A DNA stretch of 64,000 bases, taken from the NCBI RefSeq assembly GCF_907165205.1, contig NC_058197.1:15926266-15990265 (forward strand). The letters are read 5' to 3'. Each line of letters begins with the position of its first letter. The first letter of the stretch is position 1. The notes beneath the pieces are model-generated. The model saw only the letters and a program-made list of their open reading frames with translations, was not told where the DNA came from and searched no databases. A program made the position numbers and the translations under genes. This DNA comes from Coccinella septempunctata (Eukaryota > Arthropoda > Insecta > Coleoptera > Coccinellidae). Below are positions 9,685-22,749 of the stretch, one piece after another.

Positions 9685-12600
9685 TTAGCTCCTAACTAGA
9701 AGTTTCTCGTTCTGGTCAGCGCAGTCTTCTGTAACAGTCTTGAGTGTATTCCTTCTGACTATCTCGCCCGATGGCCTTCGATGGGGGTAGCCGTTCTTTC
9801 TGGAATCTGTTGATTTCTTCTTGGAACATAAGTATACGGTGTTCTCCTTGAAGTAGTCCTCGATTTCGCTGAGTTCGTAGCCGTGGGTTTCAGGCAGAAA
9901 CAGGAGGGAATAGATCAGACCGCCTATAGAGACAGCAGCGAAAAACCTACAAAAAAATGGCGGATACTTGCAGTAGCAAAAAAAGTTCAAAAAGTCCTCG
10001 TTTTTCTTGAAAAACTACTCACCATTGCACTCCGGCAACGCCATGACAGGCTTCTTCTAATTTGTGGTAGTTCTGAACGGAAAAGAACATGAACAGGTAT
10101 GCTGCCGAGTAAACCCAACTGTGGGCAACACCTCTTATTTCAATGGGAAACAGTTCCGCTGTCATGGTCCAAGGTATACTCAACAGACCAATCATGGAAG
10201 CTACCACGTAAAGCATCACTGCTATTACAGGTATCCAGTTCATGGAAGTGACTCCTGAAAATATACCATATTCGATATAGATCGTAGTTTCTCAGAAAAA
10301 AGTATTTTTAATTTATTCCCATTACATTTAAGCGTTTTGTATACTACTATCGATACCTAGCTCTAACAGTATTCTAAGAAATTATCCCAATCAGCTTTAT
10401 TAAAGTTTTTGTGTAGTGTGAATGAATTACCCGATTGGCTTTGTATTATTCACCAAGGACATCAATCTCATTACTTTTTCCACTGAGGGACACGCAGTCT
10501 ACTGTTTTCCTTCGTCTCCTCAACCACATATCGACTAATTGTACCAGAAATGAAGATGGAGTGTAGGAAAAACATAAGCAAGTTCTTCGAAAGGTTGAAA
10601 AATATAAACATTAAACGCGCAAACATTTTTTCTTACGATTCAAGCAACAGATTTTGTGTCCTCAACGTCGTTCAATATCTATCTCTCGGTTTTAGCCTCA
10701 CTGTGCCAGGACTATATAATTACAAAGGCCTACCAGTTGTATATTTGGTATATTCTTTCCTCGTGAGCATGTTCCTAGTTGTAACAACGATTTTAACTGT
10801 GCTGGAGGAAACGCTATGGACTAGCAGAGAATTACACTTGGCTCTACTGCTGTTGGAAGTGGTTTCCTTGATTTTTCTGAGTTGTTTGAATGTTTTTTCG
10901 ATAATGTTTGTTATATTGAAGAGAAAAGAACTTTTGTCGCTCACGCAAATTTTGCAAAGAGTCGAAAATGGATTCACGGAGTTATCAATTGTGAGTTTAT
11001 ACGCATTAAATATCTGCTGTAAGTACGTTGGTAGTTATACCGTATTGGCAAGATCAGCTTGGCGAAAACTACAGTTTCCATCTGAAGATCATGGCGAATA
11101 AGACAGTGTTCACCAAATGATCATGCGAATACAATAGTATTCACCAGATGATCATGGCTAATGCTGTAGTGTTCACCAGATGATCATGGCCGATGCTGTA
11201 GTATTCACCATATGATCATGGCTAATGCTGTAGTATTCATCAGATGATCATGGCCGATGATGTAGTATTCACCATATGATCATGGCTAATGCTGTAGTAT
11301 TCACCAGATGATCATGGCCGATGCTGTAGTATTCAGCATATTATCATGGCCAATGCTGTAGTATTCACCAGATGATCATGGCCGATGCTGTAGTATTCAC
11401 CAGATGATCATGGCTAATGCTGTAGTATTCACCAGATAATCATGTCGAATGCGACAGTAATTATCTTACGACTTCAGTCTTAATGATTCAATCTGACTGC
11501 GAATTTCAGCAATGTAGAGTTTTTTTTTTTCATTTCGAAGCCTTCATGTTTTATCCCAGGACGATATTTTCAGGTGAAAGATTCGCTGTTTATTCACATT
11601 CTGATGTTGAGTTTCGGCTTTCTCTTCTACACGATGATCAACAGTACCGAACGAATCGGTGTGTGGCAAAAGCTGTGTGTGGTTTTGAATATTGCCATGA
11701 TCACCATCACAGTTGCTCAATTTTCGATTTATGCTTCTGTGATCAATGCGAACATGGAAATGCTTCAAAATCAACTGGAATCTTTACACAAATCTTCGGA
11801 GAGGAAGTTCACTTTATCAACCGAAATATTTCTGAATATGAAGATGTTGAAAAATGTTATCGACGCGTCGGACACCCTTAATAGTGTGTATGGTCTAAAA
11901 GTAGACTGTTATATTTTTCTTTTCCTGATATCAACATTGTTTGAAATAGAGATGACGCTGGATTCTCTGGCTAAAAGTACTGTTATGGGGAGGCATATTT
12001 ATAATATTATTTTTATTCAGGTGAGTTTCTTACTCTTTTTTCCTGAATAAACAGCGAATCGATTGAATTCTTACAGATTCTACTGGGAATTACCCTCTAC
12101 CCATCTCAGGAAATACACTTCAACATGTCCAGAATATATTCGACAATCGTTCAAATAGTCAACACTTTCACTGTCGAAGGAGTCCAACAATTCAACTCTA
12201 GAATGAGGAGAGAACTTCACCTCGCAATGGATATATTGTCCGTCAAAACCTACTGTGATGCTTACTTTGGAGTATTGCTTGCCGGTCCTATTTCGATCTA
12301 TACAATTTGGTACTATTTTGTGGTGTACATTATGGTCAGAGTAGGTTCTTAATTTGGGTGCCCTAGTGATAGCCATTATAGAAACGCAGCTTTTATATAG
12401 GTGTTTTATATTCAGACAGAAAGAGACTTTCAAATTGTAAGATTTATAGGAATGAAGTCCTACTAACCTTTGTTCAAAGATTTTTCCTTGGTCATTAATA
12501 TAAAAATTATAATAATGAAGTTTTGAAGACTTGTGAACTACTGGAACCACTAGTACACCACGTCAACATCACTCACTCACCTGTTTTGATCCAATGGGTG

Positions 12601-15600
12601 AATAAACCTGACACCAACATACACACACCCATTCCTAAAGAACTCCAAACGATCAGAGGTCTTCTGTGGAATGTCTTCAACATGTAAGTATTGACTACTG
12701 ACATCACTGCTCTGACGATACCAATGAAAATAGAAGAAAGGTAAGGGTTGATATCGGTTCCAACTTCCTGAATGGAAAAAAATGGTCGGAATAAGTTGTG
12801 AATCTTGGTTGGTTCGTTTTCGAGCTCACCTGGAAGAATTCGACCGAGTAAAAGAGAGTGATGTATATTCCTGAGAATTGTTGGAAAATGAACATTCCCA
12901 TCAGGATTAGAAGTGGCTTGTATCCTGTGGGTTTCAGGAAGGCTTTGAGGACTCCGGTTACTCCTTTCTTGTTCTGATCAGCTGCTATTTTTCTGTTGTT
13001 GGCCTCCTTCAGTTGCTCGAACTGAATTTCGGCCAGTGTTTTACCCTAGAAAAGGGATTAGGAAATATATAACATGAAAAAAGGGTCAAGGATCTCCAAA
13101 AACTCAGGCAAGATTGAAACCATAAGAGTTCAGGCAGATGCTTACCCCTTCTTCAGTGGGGTCCGGACGGCTTATGGTGAACCATTGCAACGATTTCTTG
13201 GCCTTTTCATTTTTACCTTTTGAAATCAGCCATACTGCGCTTTCCGGTATGAACGTGATGAGAATGAACGGTGCTATCGAGTAGGCGACGCACATCCAGG
13301 CTGTCATCCGCCATCCGAAGGCCCAACCTTTAATATAAGCTAATACCATACCTAAAAAGAACTGTTATCAGCTAACTGGAGGTTAAGGTCTGCGCTGAAC
13401 CTACCTAGGGACGTATATGCAGGGGCAAATGAGATCAAAGATCCTCTTATATCGGATCTAGCTATTTCTGTCATATATACAATGGCAGGACCTGTACCCA
13501 AAGCTGTAAAAAAATACTTTGGTGACTCTGTGACGAAAATTCACAAGTTGGTGCTACAGTTTGTTTATTTTAGCAATGGGATTGTATCAATGGTTAAACG
13601 TTGTGCTGTTAACAATTAGCTAAAGTGACCTGGGTACCATTGCTCAAATAAATGGACTATAATATGTTGTTTTGGAAGAGATCATCATTGTTACCTGATG
13701 CCAACCCGGTACATATCCTTCCTGCTATCAACATCCATAAGCTACTGGACGTTGCTATCATAATCCATCCTATCACAGCTGGTATACTTGCTATCCTAAC
13801 TGTATTCAGTCTTCCAAAGTTATCCATGAGGATCCCACCCAGAGGTGCCCCCACTGGTACTGCTAATGTGAGGACACTGGCTGAAAAATGTCATAGATAT
13901 AAGGCTAAGGCAGAGGCAGTCTCTGTATAAGGTTGTTTTTAAATTGGAGGTACAAACGAAGAGTAATTTGATAAAAAAAAGGAACACGTTTGGTTTTCGA
14001 GATACAGGGTGTTAAAGTTTGAATTTTTGGATTGGTATCAGAACAAGTTGTGAAAACACATTCAATAATGAATGTAGGTATTTCTGTAATTAGAAATACC
14101 GAGTTTAATTTGATGTGCCTAAACTAACAATGAATTTATTCATAACAGCTCACTTATCAAATTTTTATGACAATTTGGATTTTTCTTATATTGAGAAAAT
14201 TCAAAAAAATTGTTTGTGTGTGTTTGTGGACGTTCAAGACGAGAAGTCATTCCCAGAAAGTTTCATTTTGTTCGAAATGTGGTAAGATAATTAAGCCACA
14301 AGAAATTTTCCATATACCATAATTCCCAGCGTCTGATAATCAGCTTCTGGTGTTTAATAGTTTAATGAAAGCGTTTAATTAATTGAATTCCTTCCGAATG
14401 AGACGATGTCATACAGTCTTTATCGTTTCAATTGTCTTGTGGATACTCACTTCAATTAAACAGCCGTCATGGAATAATTGAATAGAGGAGGTTCTAGAAT
14501 ATTTGGTATGGAGCAAAAAAAGAGATGTGGATCGCGAGCATGTGGTCTAAATTCATGAAACGCTGGGTTTCTGAATGGAAATTTCCTTACTGTATGTGTT
14601 TAATCACTTCAATTATATCTTGTACTCATCGAATAAGAGGAGTAATGGTTCGTGACATTTTTACGACTTTGTCTAAATTGGCATCTATGATAAACATGGA
14701 TTTCACTACAGTGACATGTTTGATAGAGTCACACTGTAGATTTCACCACCCTCGTACTATTTTTATCGGTGGTTGTATAGTATTGCATGATGTCGTTTGA
14801 TTTTTTTAATATTTCTATAACTTACCTACCCATGACCTCTCAGGCTCTGTAGTTTGTATCTCTGTGGTGTTTTTGGACAATTCTGGGTTCAAAATGGCGG
14901 AGTACGCCAGCGATATACCAAATACTATATGGTAAGAAGAGGCTAAAGAAGCGGCAAAAATCTGTAAAACGAAAATGTACAACAATCTTTTACTGGCAAT
15001 TTAAAATCATGTTAGATGGGTAAGGGGACGTAGAAAAAATGCAAATGAATTCAGATAGCAAAAAGAAAATTGTTGTTCGTATACGAAAAAAAAATTAATT
15101 TACCTCATCTACAATGTAGTTTCTCTTTGTTACAGAATGAATACACCGGAGCCACAACATGATAATTCTCATAGGTGAGTTTTTATGATAAAATTTTGAT
15201 TTTACTTTGAACTGTTCCCATTTTGAAATTTGAGAGGAGCACAAAAATCTCTCGTAGGTATACCTATTTTTACTTAATTCCCTAGGCGCCTATTTGAGGA
15301 TAGTATAACCATACAGGGTGAGTCTTTGACTCGGACAAATATTTTAACAGTAGATTCTTGAGGTGAAAAAAATACCATTTTTTCATAATGAGCTGTGTCA
15401 CCCCTGGAAAAATAAAATTGCCTTCAGAATAACAAGCTAAATCTATGACACTACACCACTGTGGATCTTTTGAACAGAGTTGTATTCAGCCAAAATACCC
15501 ATTTGTTCATCAAATTACTAGAAAACGGCGTAATGGTCACAATGAGAAAACTGGAAGACGTGGATGATATCTTGTATTTGGAAAAGATTCATGAAATAAA

Positions 15601-18600
15601 TGAAGAACTATATTCTGAAATTCATTTCATTCGTTAAAGCCGTTTGTGAGATAGAACTAAAAATAATTTTTATAGGTTTTCAACAGCCTGTATCATTTAA
15701 ACCGAGCCAATTCGAAAAAATGGCAAAGGAAAGTGTTTCTTTTGACTTGAAGAATCTACTGTTGAAATATTTGAACGAGTTGAAGACTCTCCCTATACAG
15801 AGTGTAAATGAATTTTTCATCAAAACAGAAATGATTTTTAACAAAAAACGCGTTTCCCTATAAATAAATTGGGAAATCCTTTATTTGAAAGGTAAAATTC
15901 TGACAGAAACCATAACTTTTTCCTGATAACTTTACTCGTTTTTCGCTTGGTTTTGAGTTTTGATACTGTGACAAAGCAGTTTTGTAAGTTTTCGGGAAAG
16001 GACTCAAATGAAACCTTCTGCAATGGGAAAGGAAAAGTCAATAAACAATTAAAAAAAAAAGGTTTTTGTAGGATCTCTACTTACTTGTCTGAGTACGGTT
16101 TCTCGTACAACATTTTTCGAGTGTTTCGATTGCTTCAGGGAAGCAGCAACTAAACTGAAAAATTCATATTAAAATAAATAGAATAACAAGTGAAAGAAAT
16201 GAATTAAATTATTTATTTACATCACTGGTGGTTCGAACTCGGATAATAGTGACTTCGACATATCGTAGAATGAGCTGAGGAAGTGTTGAGGATTTAGGAA
16301 TAACACAGGATTTTATTCTTCGGTTGTTTAATATTGTTATTGTGTCTGCATTAACAGACAATAAAACGAGATGTTTGTTCGCGGATCAAGGCGTATCAAA
16401 TGTGATGTAGTCATCCTCAATTTGTATGGTACTGCCAATTTTTTACAGTTCTAGAGTGTCCTTCAGGTTGGTGTATAAGCTTTAAAATTTTTTATAATCT
16501 AGTCTAAAAGTAATACGTAACTTTTCTTTATTTTATTTTTCTGGTTACACGAACAAAACATTTTAATCTAACTCATGTCATACATACTTTTTATTTATTC
16601 ACGTTAAAAATAGAAAGAAACTGAAAACATCATCATTTTATTTGATCCTAGTCGTTCAAGGACATATAATTTCATCTATTTAAATTATAATTTGAATTCA
16701 TCAATAAATCATTTTTAAATTGTGGTTAAATAACTCATGTTAGTTAATATCATATAATGAAGTTTACCTCAGTTTAATTATGGATTTTCATCAAGTCAAC
16801 AAATTATTTCTGCGAAAAATATTGAAGACTGATATAATAAAATCGATAATGAAAAAATTAAAATATTTTAATAGTCCTTTCGAAAAGAGAATCTTTCGTT
16901 CCTCAAAATTATTGCTACAATGTGCGTATCTAAAGCAAAGAGATTTGGAAATAGGATTTGTAGTATAATGATAACTAGATCGCATCGATTGTTTTGGAGC
17001 TCTGAATAAACAATTAAATTAGGTGGAGTGACTAAAAATTTTGGTATTTCATCTTGTTACATTACGTGTATTACGAAATAGTTGGATCACTACTTCCATT
17101 CGAAATTCTGAGGGCATACTCACTTCAGGCTAACACTGCTGGCGCTGAAACAAAAATGTACATTAATAAAAAGAAAAACTTTGAGTATTCAAACAATTGA
17201 TTCTCCTCAAATGAATAATTTCCATGTGATTATTTTCGTTTGTTTTTTACATGAAAACGAAAGTAGAAGCGATAAACGAAATCAAATAAGGAGTGACGAT
17301 TAAAACGGCTATTTTAAATCACTATCAAAACAATTCGCGTCATAGATATTATTTCACTATTGACACTCAATTTAACGTATTTTATTTTCCAATATGAAGA
17401 AGTTTTTGTTGTCCAAATTCTAGAGGAAGATTACTTAATTGCAAATGAATAAAAACAATTTTTTGTTGAACTACTGAATTGTTTTATAATTAGAGTAACT
17501 AGAAAAAACAATGGGAAGTTTTTCAAAATTCTATTTCTGTTCTTCTAGAACAAGACGTACATATTTCATTCGATGAGCTCAAAACTGTAATCAAAGTGAG
17601 GACAAATTGAGCCAATCAAAACCAATACATTCGATCGTAACATTCTATTTCTAACATTACTTTACAGCTGATTATAGAGCTATAGGTATATTGATGTTGT
17701 AAGTACAGTGTTATTGTACTTATTGAGAATGAAGAGAGGGAATCATGAATACGTTGACCTTTCGTTTATGTCCGATATCAAGTCAGTTACCCAACTCAAT
17801 TTTGAAGGATTTACTCCGTGCGAAAAGTGTTGAAACATTTTAATCCAGTTTATATTAAAAAAATCTAGAAGTCGAGTTAAAGTATCTTTTCTGTGTCAAG
17901 CTCCACCAATTTTTTTTAATAAGCACATGTTTCGGGCCTATTCGAGGTCCGAATACACAGGGTGTATTCAAAAGTACTAACACAAAGTATTCACTTCAAT
18001 TTTTGAGCTTTTAGGAATAGGTAGCAGATGATAGATTATGAAATCAGAGAATTTTAACTGAATTTTGAATAGTTGAAGGAAGGCTTAGTTCCTTGTGATA
18101 CTTTCCCTAGCAATTTAAAACTGCAAACAGTTTTTAACATCTTATTGTCTATTTTGCATGAAAAATTCGCTTTAAACAAAGTGGGCAACAAATTGTACCG
18201 TATTTTGAACTTGATACTGTCAACCTTCAGGTAATCTCCAAAAAGACATCACCTCAACCCAAATTCGTATCCTTTGACACAATTCCTCAAACGACAACTC
18301 AGCCAAGTTTGGTATTGAAGGATTGGATCATTCGTGAATCACCCAATTGTTTTGTTATCAGTAAATTGCGGTTTAGTTCCTCCTATCCATTTCTGTTTGT
18401 ACTTATTCGGTCTTGATAAGCCGCTTTAACCTGATCTGATACAGAATTATGCTGATTCGTGACAATAGAAAACCTACATCTTCAATTCGAGATCTAGAAT
18501 TCAGTATACGTTGTTGACATTGTTGGGAATATTGTCAAGTTGATCGACCTATATTTAATGATTTCTCACATTTTTTATATGTTTTACCGAAGATGAAGAA

Positions 18601-19503
18601 TTTTTCTTGTTTCCCAGATCAAAAAGCAATTCTAGAATTAGCTTATTAGGGTGACAGAGTTACAAGTTTCAAGATGCTTGAAATGTTCGATTTTTATTAA
18701 TGTCAATATTTATTTCAAAACATTTGGAAACGAATTTGGTTCAAGAATTCGATAGATTTACATGAAATGCTATAGTATATACGGGGTGTATGTGAATGTC
18801 ATCGAGAAAGTGAAAGGGGTGATTCTTTGAGGGAAATTAAAGTGGGTATTTGGTTTAAAAATGTAGGAACAAACTCCCCCTGTAAGATTCACAAGAAAAA
18901 TTTTTAATTTTCTCGTTAATGTTCTAGTTGTCAAAAAACTTGTAGGAATAAAAAAGTTGGTATATGAATTGGGCTCTTTAAAAATAAAATCCGGAAAAAA
19001 GTTCTAAGAAAAAATATCTTAGAAGTTTACTATTTCAACCCTTTCTGAGCATACTTTAGGGTTGAAAAATTCCAACATTGACAAATGATACTTACGAAAT
19101 TTCGTGTCTTCAGCTTAATAAGGGTGTAACTTTTCCAGGGGGAGATTTTTCAAAAAAATTTACACCAAACACCCAACTTAATTTTCACCACAGAATCACC
19201 CCTTACATTTTTTCGGTGTTTATTGAAAGTGTAGTAGTGGATCTCCCTGAGATACGAGTTCGTTGGCAAACACTTAAATTGGCAAATTTAACACAACAAA
19301 CGCTCGACCCAGAACTCATAAACATGACAAAAAATAGGAACAAAGACATCCTTGTCCGATAGAACGAGAAACCTTCATAATCCTGCCAAAATAACGTTAG
19401 AATTATCTCGAACAGCAGGAGTCGAATTAACGGTTTGCTATATGTAAATATTTTGAATATTCAAATTTGAAATTTCGTTTTTTGCTCACCTTATATCCTC
19501 CAT
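9685..19503 (-). CDS. Tret1: Facilitated trehalose transporter Tret1-like (MFS sugar porter)
   Basis: A 12-TM major-facilitator sugar porter of the insect Tret1 group, moving trehalose or glucose across the plasma membrane. Exons in gene order are 19503-19490, 17144-17124, 16154-16085, 14961-14826, 13880-13695, 13503-13405, 13351-13146, 13045-12830, 12767-12581, 10254-10023 and 9946-9685. Together they total 1629 nt, exactly 542 codons plus stop. Family marks in order are SWVASVLTL, GGILMDNFGR, GRICTGLASALGTGPAIVY, EIARSDIRG, PESAVWLISKG, FIFQQFSGIYITLFYSVEFF, PWTMTAELFPIEIRG and PETHGYEL. The N-terminus (MEDISASSVSL) comes from three small exons, one of only 21 nt. That part rests on phase and splice signals alone and is less sure. 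The 19503 exon has its own acceptor at 19530, so an upstream non-coding exon exists. The intron 10255-12580 contains a gene on the other strand. Confidence 0.92.
10550..12352 (+). CDS. Insect gustatory-receptor-like 7TM protein, nested in a Tret1 intron
   Basis: Exons 10550-10990, 11574-12020 and 12077-12352 join in phase 0 at both introns and give 387 residues, the usual gustatory receptor length. About seven hydrophobic segments follow a short N-terminal region: VLNVVQYLSLGFSLTV, VVYLVYSFLVSMFLVVTTIL, LLLLEVVSLIFLSCLNVF, LFIHILMLSFGFLFYTMI, a segment ending TVAQFSIYASVI, YIFLFLISTLFEI and IIFIQILLGITLYP. A last segment lies in YFGVLLAGPISIYTIWYYFV. Phase-0 introns near the C-terminus fit this family. 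The classic terminal TYhhhhhQF motif is replaced by a diverged YTIWYYFVVYIMV. The whole gene lies in the 10255-12580 intron of the sugar transporter, on the opposite strand. A divergent odorant receptor is the main alternative. No frameshift was seen. Confidence 0.62.
11083..11461. repeat. 32-bp minisatellite, about 12 copies
   Basis: A 32-bp unit (core GATGATCATGGCCGATGCTG then TAGTATTCACCA) repeats in tandem inside the first intron of the receptor gene. Copies alternate between CCGATG and CTAATG variants, and the ends are more degenerate. Several copies carry the palindrome TGATCA. Confidence 0.92.
15311..15798. mobile_element. TIR element with about 55-bp inverted ends (family 1, copy 1)
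   Basis: The left end ACAGGGTGAGTCTTTGACTC reappears as an imperfect reverse complement at the right end (about 15742-15798). Both ends include CAGTAGATTC. It lies in a Tret1 intron. The 87-codon open frame at 15600-15863 inside it is not recognised as a transposase. A second, more diverged copy lies at 22750-23442. Confidence 0.75.
18779..19240. mobile_element. Foldback element with about 100-bp inverted ends
   Basis: The left half (GGGGTGATTCT, TGGGTATTTGG, CTCCCCCTG) is matched in reverse order and orientation by the right half (CAGGGGGAG, CCAAACACCCA, AGAATCACCCC). The element sits in the first large Tret1 intron. The open frame 19078-19362 overlaps the right arm and is not regarded as a gene. 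Confidence 0.75.
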
Positions 19504-20073
19504 GCTGCTTCAAACTGCTCGGTTTTCTCCTGGAACAAAACGAAAACACTCAAAACTAACGAATAACAACCGGAGGCGAAACTTGTTATCGAGTTTTTAA
19601 TCTATGTACGAATAAATTCTGATGGTTAAGTCATTGAACGTCGTTTGGCTATTTTCCCGTTAAAACTGAATCAGCTGTGTGCGCCTTATAATGTTTTATT
19701 GCTATTTCAAGAGCTGAAATTAAAGTATGGTCTTGGGAGGATCGGATAGAGGCGACTGAAATGGGTTTGGAGACATAGGCGGACGATTATGGGAGGCGTG
19801 GGGGGTATAAGTTGCGAACAATATTGAGCTCACATGGCACCTTGAATATCTCATCGTGACAAACAAATGTGCATCCGCAAGTTTGTTTACCAACTGAATG
19901 TGACTAGGAAGTCGAATCTGATATGTGGGAGTTGTTTCGAATAATGTTTCTCCTCTAATATCATCGAAACTTTTTCGATTAAGACAAATGTGCCCCCTTC
20001 AGAGATATGGAGTGATAAAATCGAGAAGGGAAGAGTTATTTCTTTTGAATTTTCGATATGTTCTTCTTCTTCT

Positions 20074-20610
20074 TCAGTTTGAATAGGGAGCACATAGTAC
20101 GCTTATGGCAGTGGGCCGAGGATCACCGTAGTTGCACAGTTGAAGATTGGGGTGGGTGAAAATCTCCCAATAGTTGAAATTTCCTTGAAACCGTGGTCTG
20201 ATGAACTGATTGAGGTTCAGCCTATGGAGGTTAGCGTTTAATTGGGGCACTCTGTATTCAACGGACGGAGAAAAGATGCGCGAGGAACTGTATGCGAGGT
20301 CGTGATAATTTCCTTGAAAATTTAGGTATCGAAAGTTGTGGTTTTTCAAGATCATACGTGGTTTTCCCAAGTTGATAACGCGATTTTCCTCGAACTGTTT
20401 ACTTCTTGTTGCCAAAATTTGATAGAAATTATCTCTTATTACCTCATGGTTGGGGAGCTGACGATGCTAAATCGGGATTTACTGGAGCCTCGTGGAGACC
20501 TAGTGGATTTTGAAGATTAGATGGTAGAAAGAAAAAAGGTTCTATGATGTATGCATTTTCAGCGGTGGGGAAAGCGTCTGCAGGTTCTCAAAGATGTAAA
20601 AAAATCGTCA
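20074..20610 (-). pseudogene. Unrecognised coding candidate with a frame change
   Basis: On - one frame is open from a TGA near 20,600 to a TGA near 20,450, about 57 codons, proline-rich (QNPLGLHEAPVNPDLASSAP). The overlapping next frame then stays open to the stop at 20074 and reads VINLGKPRMILKNHNFRYLN and later QFIRPRFQGNFNYWEIF. Joining the two needs a shift near 20,450, or a splice. I know no family for it. No acceptor, signal peptide or start can be fixed. It could be a decayed gene, an uncharacterised gene with an intron I missed, or chance. Confidence 0.25.
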
Positions 20611-20801
20611 AGTATACATACTCGAGCTCGTCAGATTAAGACATTGTATATGCCCTACGTGTCTCTTATGATCAATTCATGCTAATCTGACAGTTTGCTT
20701 GGGCTGAGTTGAGAATGGTGAAGATTTTCATACAGATGGTTAATTTCGGTGTTGTAGACTTGTTGACCCATTAATCTGACACTCGTCAGTGAGGGGTTTC
20801 T

Positions 20802-21382
20802 TAATTTGACAGTTTGAAGATGATAACAAGGCATTTTTTTCGAAATATCTCCCTTCCTGTACCTCTAATCGTTTCTGTTTACATCATAAAAGTTGTAGAT
20901 AATAAAATTCTATACAACATTTGTCTGAAGCAATTTTGCTTACTCTTAGCCGTTTTCGAGTTAGAGGGCGATAAGAGCGAGGAGCTTAGCCACACATGCC
21001 AAAGACCAAGGTCAGTTTAGAAACCCAGTCGATGTACATCATTGCCATATATCTCAAAAACTTTCGGACGTAGAGAAAATTGCTTCGGACAAAATTTGTA
21101 GAAAATGTTATGCCCTACAACTTTCACAATTAATGCGAAAACAATTTGAAGCCCAGGAGGGGAGATAATTCAAAAAACTGATTGTTGTGACCTTTATGGC
21201 CAATTTATATTGTTTCGGCTTGCTGAAATTGTCAGATGATATTTTTTCCGTTATTGTTGAATCATTATCTTCAATATAAGGAGAAAAAAAAGCCAACGCT
21301 TTCGAAAATGTACACGTGACGTTTTTTTTTGCAACTTTGGTGCCCTCACACACATTTTCGTATAGCTTAAATTGTCAGATTA
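20802..21382. mobile_element. Possible MITE with TAATYTGACARTTT ends
   Basis: The left end TTAATTTGACAGTTT and the right end AAATTGTCAGATTA form a short imperfect inverted pair. Further copies of the AATCTGACA motif lie at about 20,690 and 20,778, so boundaries are uncertain. No transposase is visible. Confidence 0.35.
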
Positions 21383-22749
21383 AAGGAATATATACTTTTC
21401 AACGTGTAATTAACCACTTATATCTTAATAGGCTGTCCTAGACAATTCCCCTTATATACAGGTTGCTAGAGTTGCTCTGCACTGAAGTCCTTATCGGCCT
21501 AATGCATCAACATTGATTCTCCCCTTTTCATTTGATTTCCATGTCCCAGATGGAAATCTTTCGGAATTTTCTCAGTTTAATCCGACGGTTCATTTATTAG
21601 ATAGCCCTTTTCCTGATGCTATTTCAGCGATTTGAATAATAGCTCAAACTTCAATTCTGACATCCCATTAAACTGGTTCCTGAGCGAATTTTAATGGTTT
21701 TGACATCATATTATGCGGGCTAAAAACTCATATGAAGGATGCTGCAGTGGCGTAGCGATAGATCGGAATTTCTTATACTCATTGGCGATGTATCACATTA
21801 ATCGTCTTGATTACGTATTTGTTATCGAAATTTGGGGGTCGGAGGTGAGAGAAAACCGAAATTTTGAGTTTTTGTTCCCTCCGCAATCTGAGTGTCATTG
21901 ACACGCGAGTTTCTATATCGATCGAAGAAGGAATTTGATGAATAATAATTATTGGAACCTGGCGTGTTCTTTTATTAATAGGAACATGACAAGGAAGGGT
22001 TCAAGGGACGAGTTCAGATACGTTTGCCTTATGAATACTCGACAAGGCACTTGCAATGATTTGTTTATTTGTGCCTTTCGGTTGCTTCAATCATTTGACA
22101 ATCCTTGAAGAAGCTCCAAGTGATATGAGTGGGTTTTTTGACATGATTTATGATTTTTTTCTGATTTTTGTGCTTAATATTCACAGACATAGACATATAT
22201 ATCTAACTTTTTGTGCCAGAAATAGCCAGACCTTATTCGAATATGTATTTTGAGATCACTGACGTACGCGATCTTTTCAAAAAGTGAACACATTAAGGTG
22301 CTTTACGTTCTTGATTGTGATAATTAAGTTCAAAATGTTCAACGTCCCCATAATCGGGGCATTTTCAAAGGGTGAAGTTTCTGTGTATTTCGCGCTGAAC
22401 GATGTTCGAATCACTGGAAAATTTCCCATTTTTTCCACTTGTACTCAGCCACTGTCCCCTCCGTGTGTTTTTCGTAAATGTGCCGTTCGGTTGGCGCCAG
22501 CGTTACGGAACAATACGAATCTCAATTCCGCAGATTATGCTGAAATAACCGGTCCCACAGTATATAAGATGGATGTGTGAATATGAAACTCTTTCTTCGC
22601 GCAACTTTCACCATGCCCGAAACAAAAATCGCAGCCTACGATGAACGCTGATGAAATTTCATATTTTGTGACGCGAGATCCGAGGAAAACCTTCTCAGTG
22701 GAAGATGCTGATACCCTTAAAAGGGTCCACACTGCTAGGGATTAATGAA
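21383..22749. other. Intergenic stretch, nothing recognised
   Basis: Open frames at 21713-21901, 22056-22253 and 22284-22580 look like chance. They have no repeat of codon pattern, no splice context and no known motif. Confidence 0.5.

Noticed and set aside
14525..14800. 91-codon + strand frame inside a transporter intron
   Set aside because: No domain, no splice context and no repeat elsewhere. Chance in intronic DNA.
22284..22580. 98-codon + strand frame
   Set aside because: Mixed hydrophobic start but no recognisable family, no splice support, and it lies just before a TIR element.
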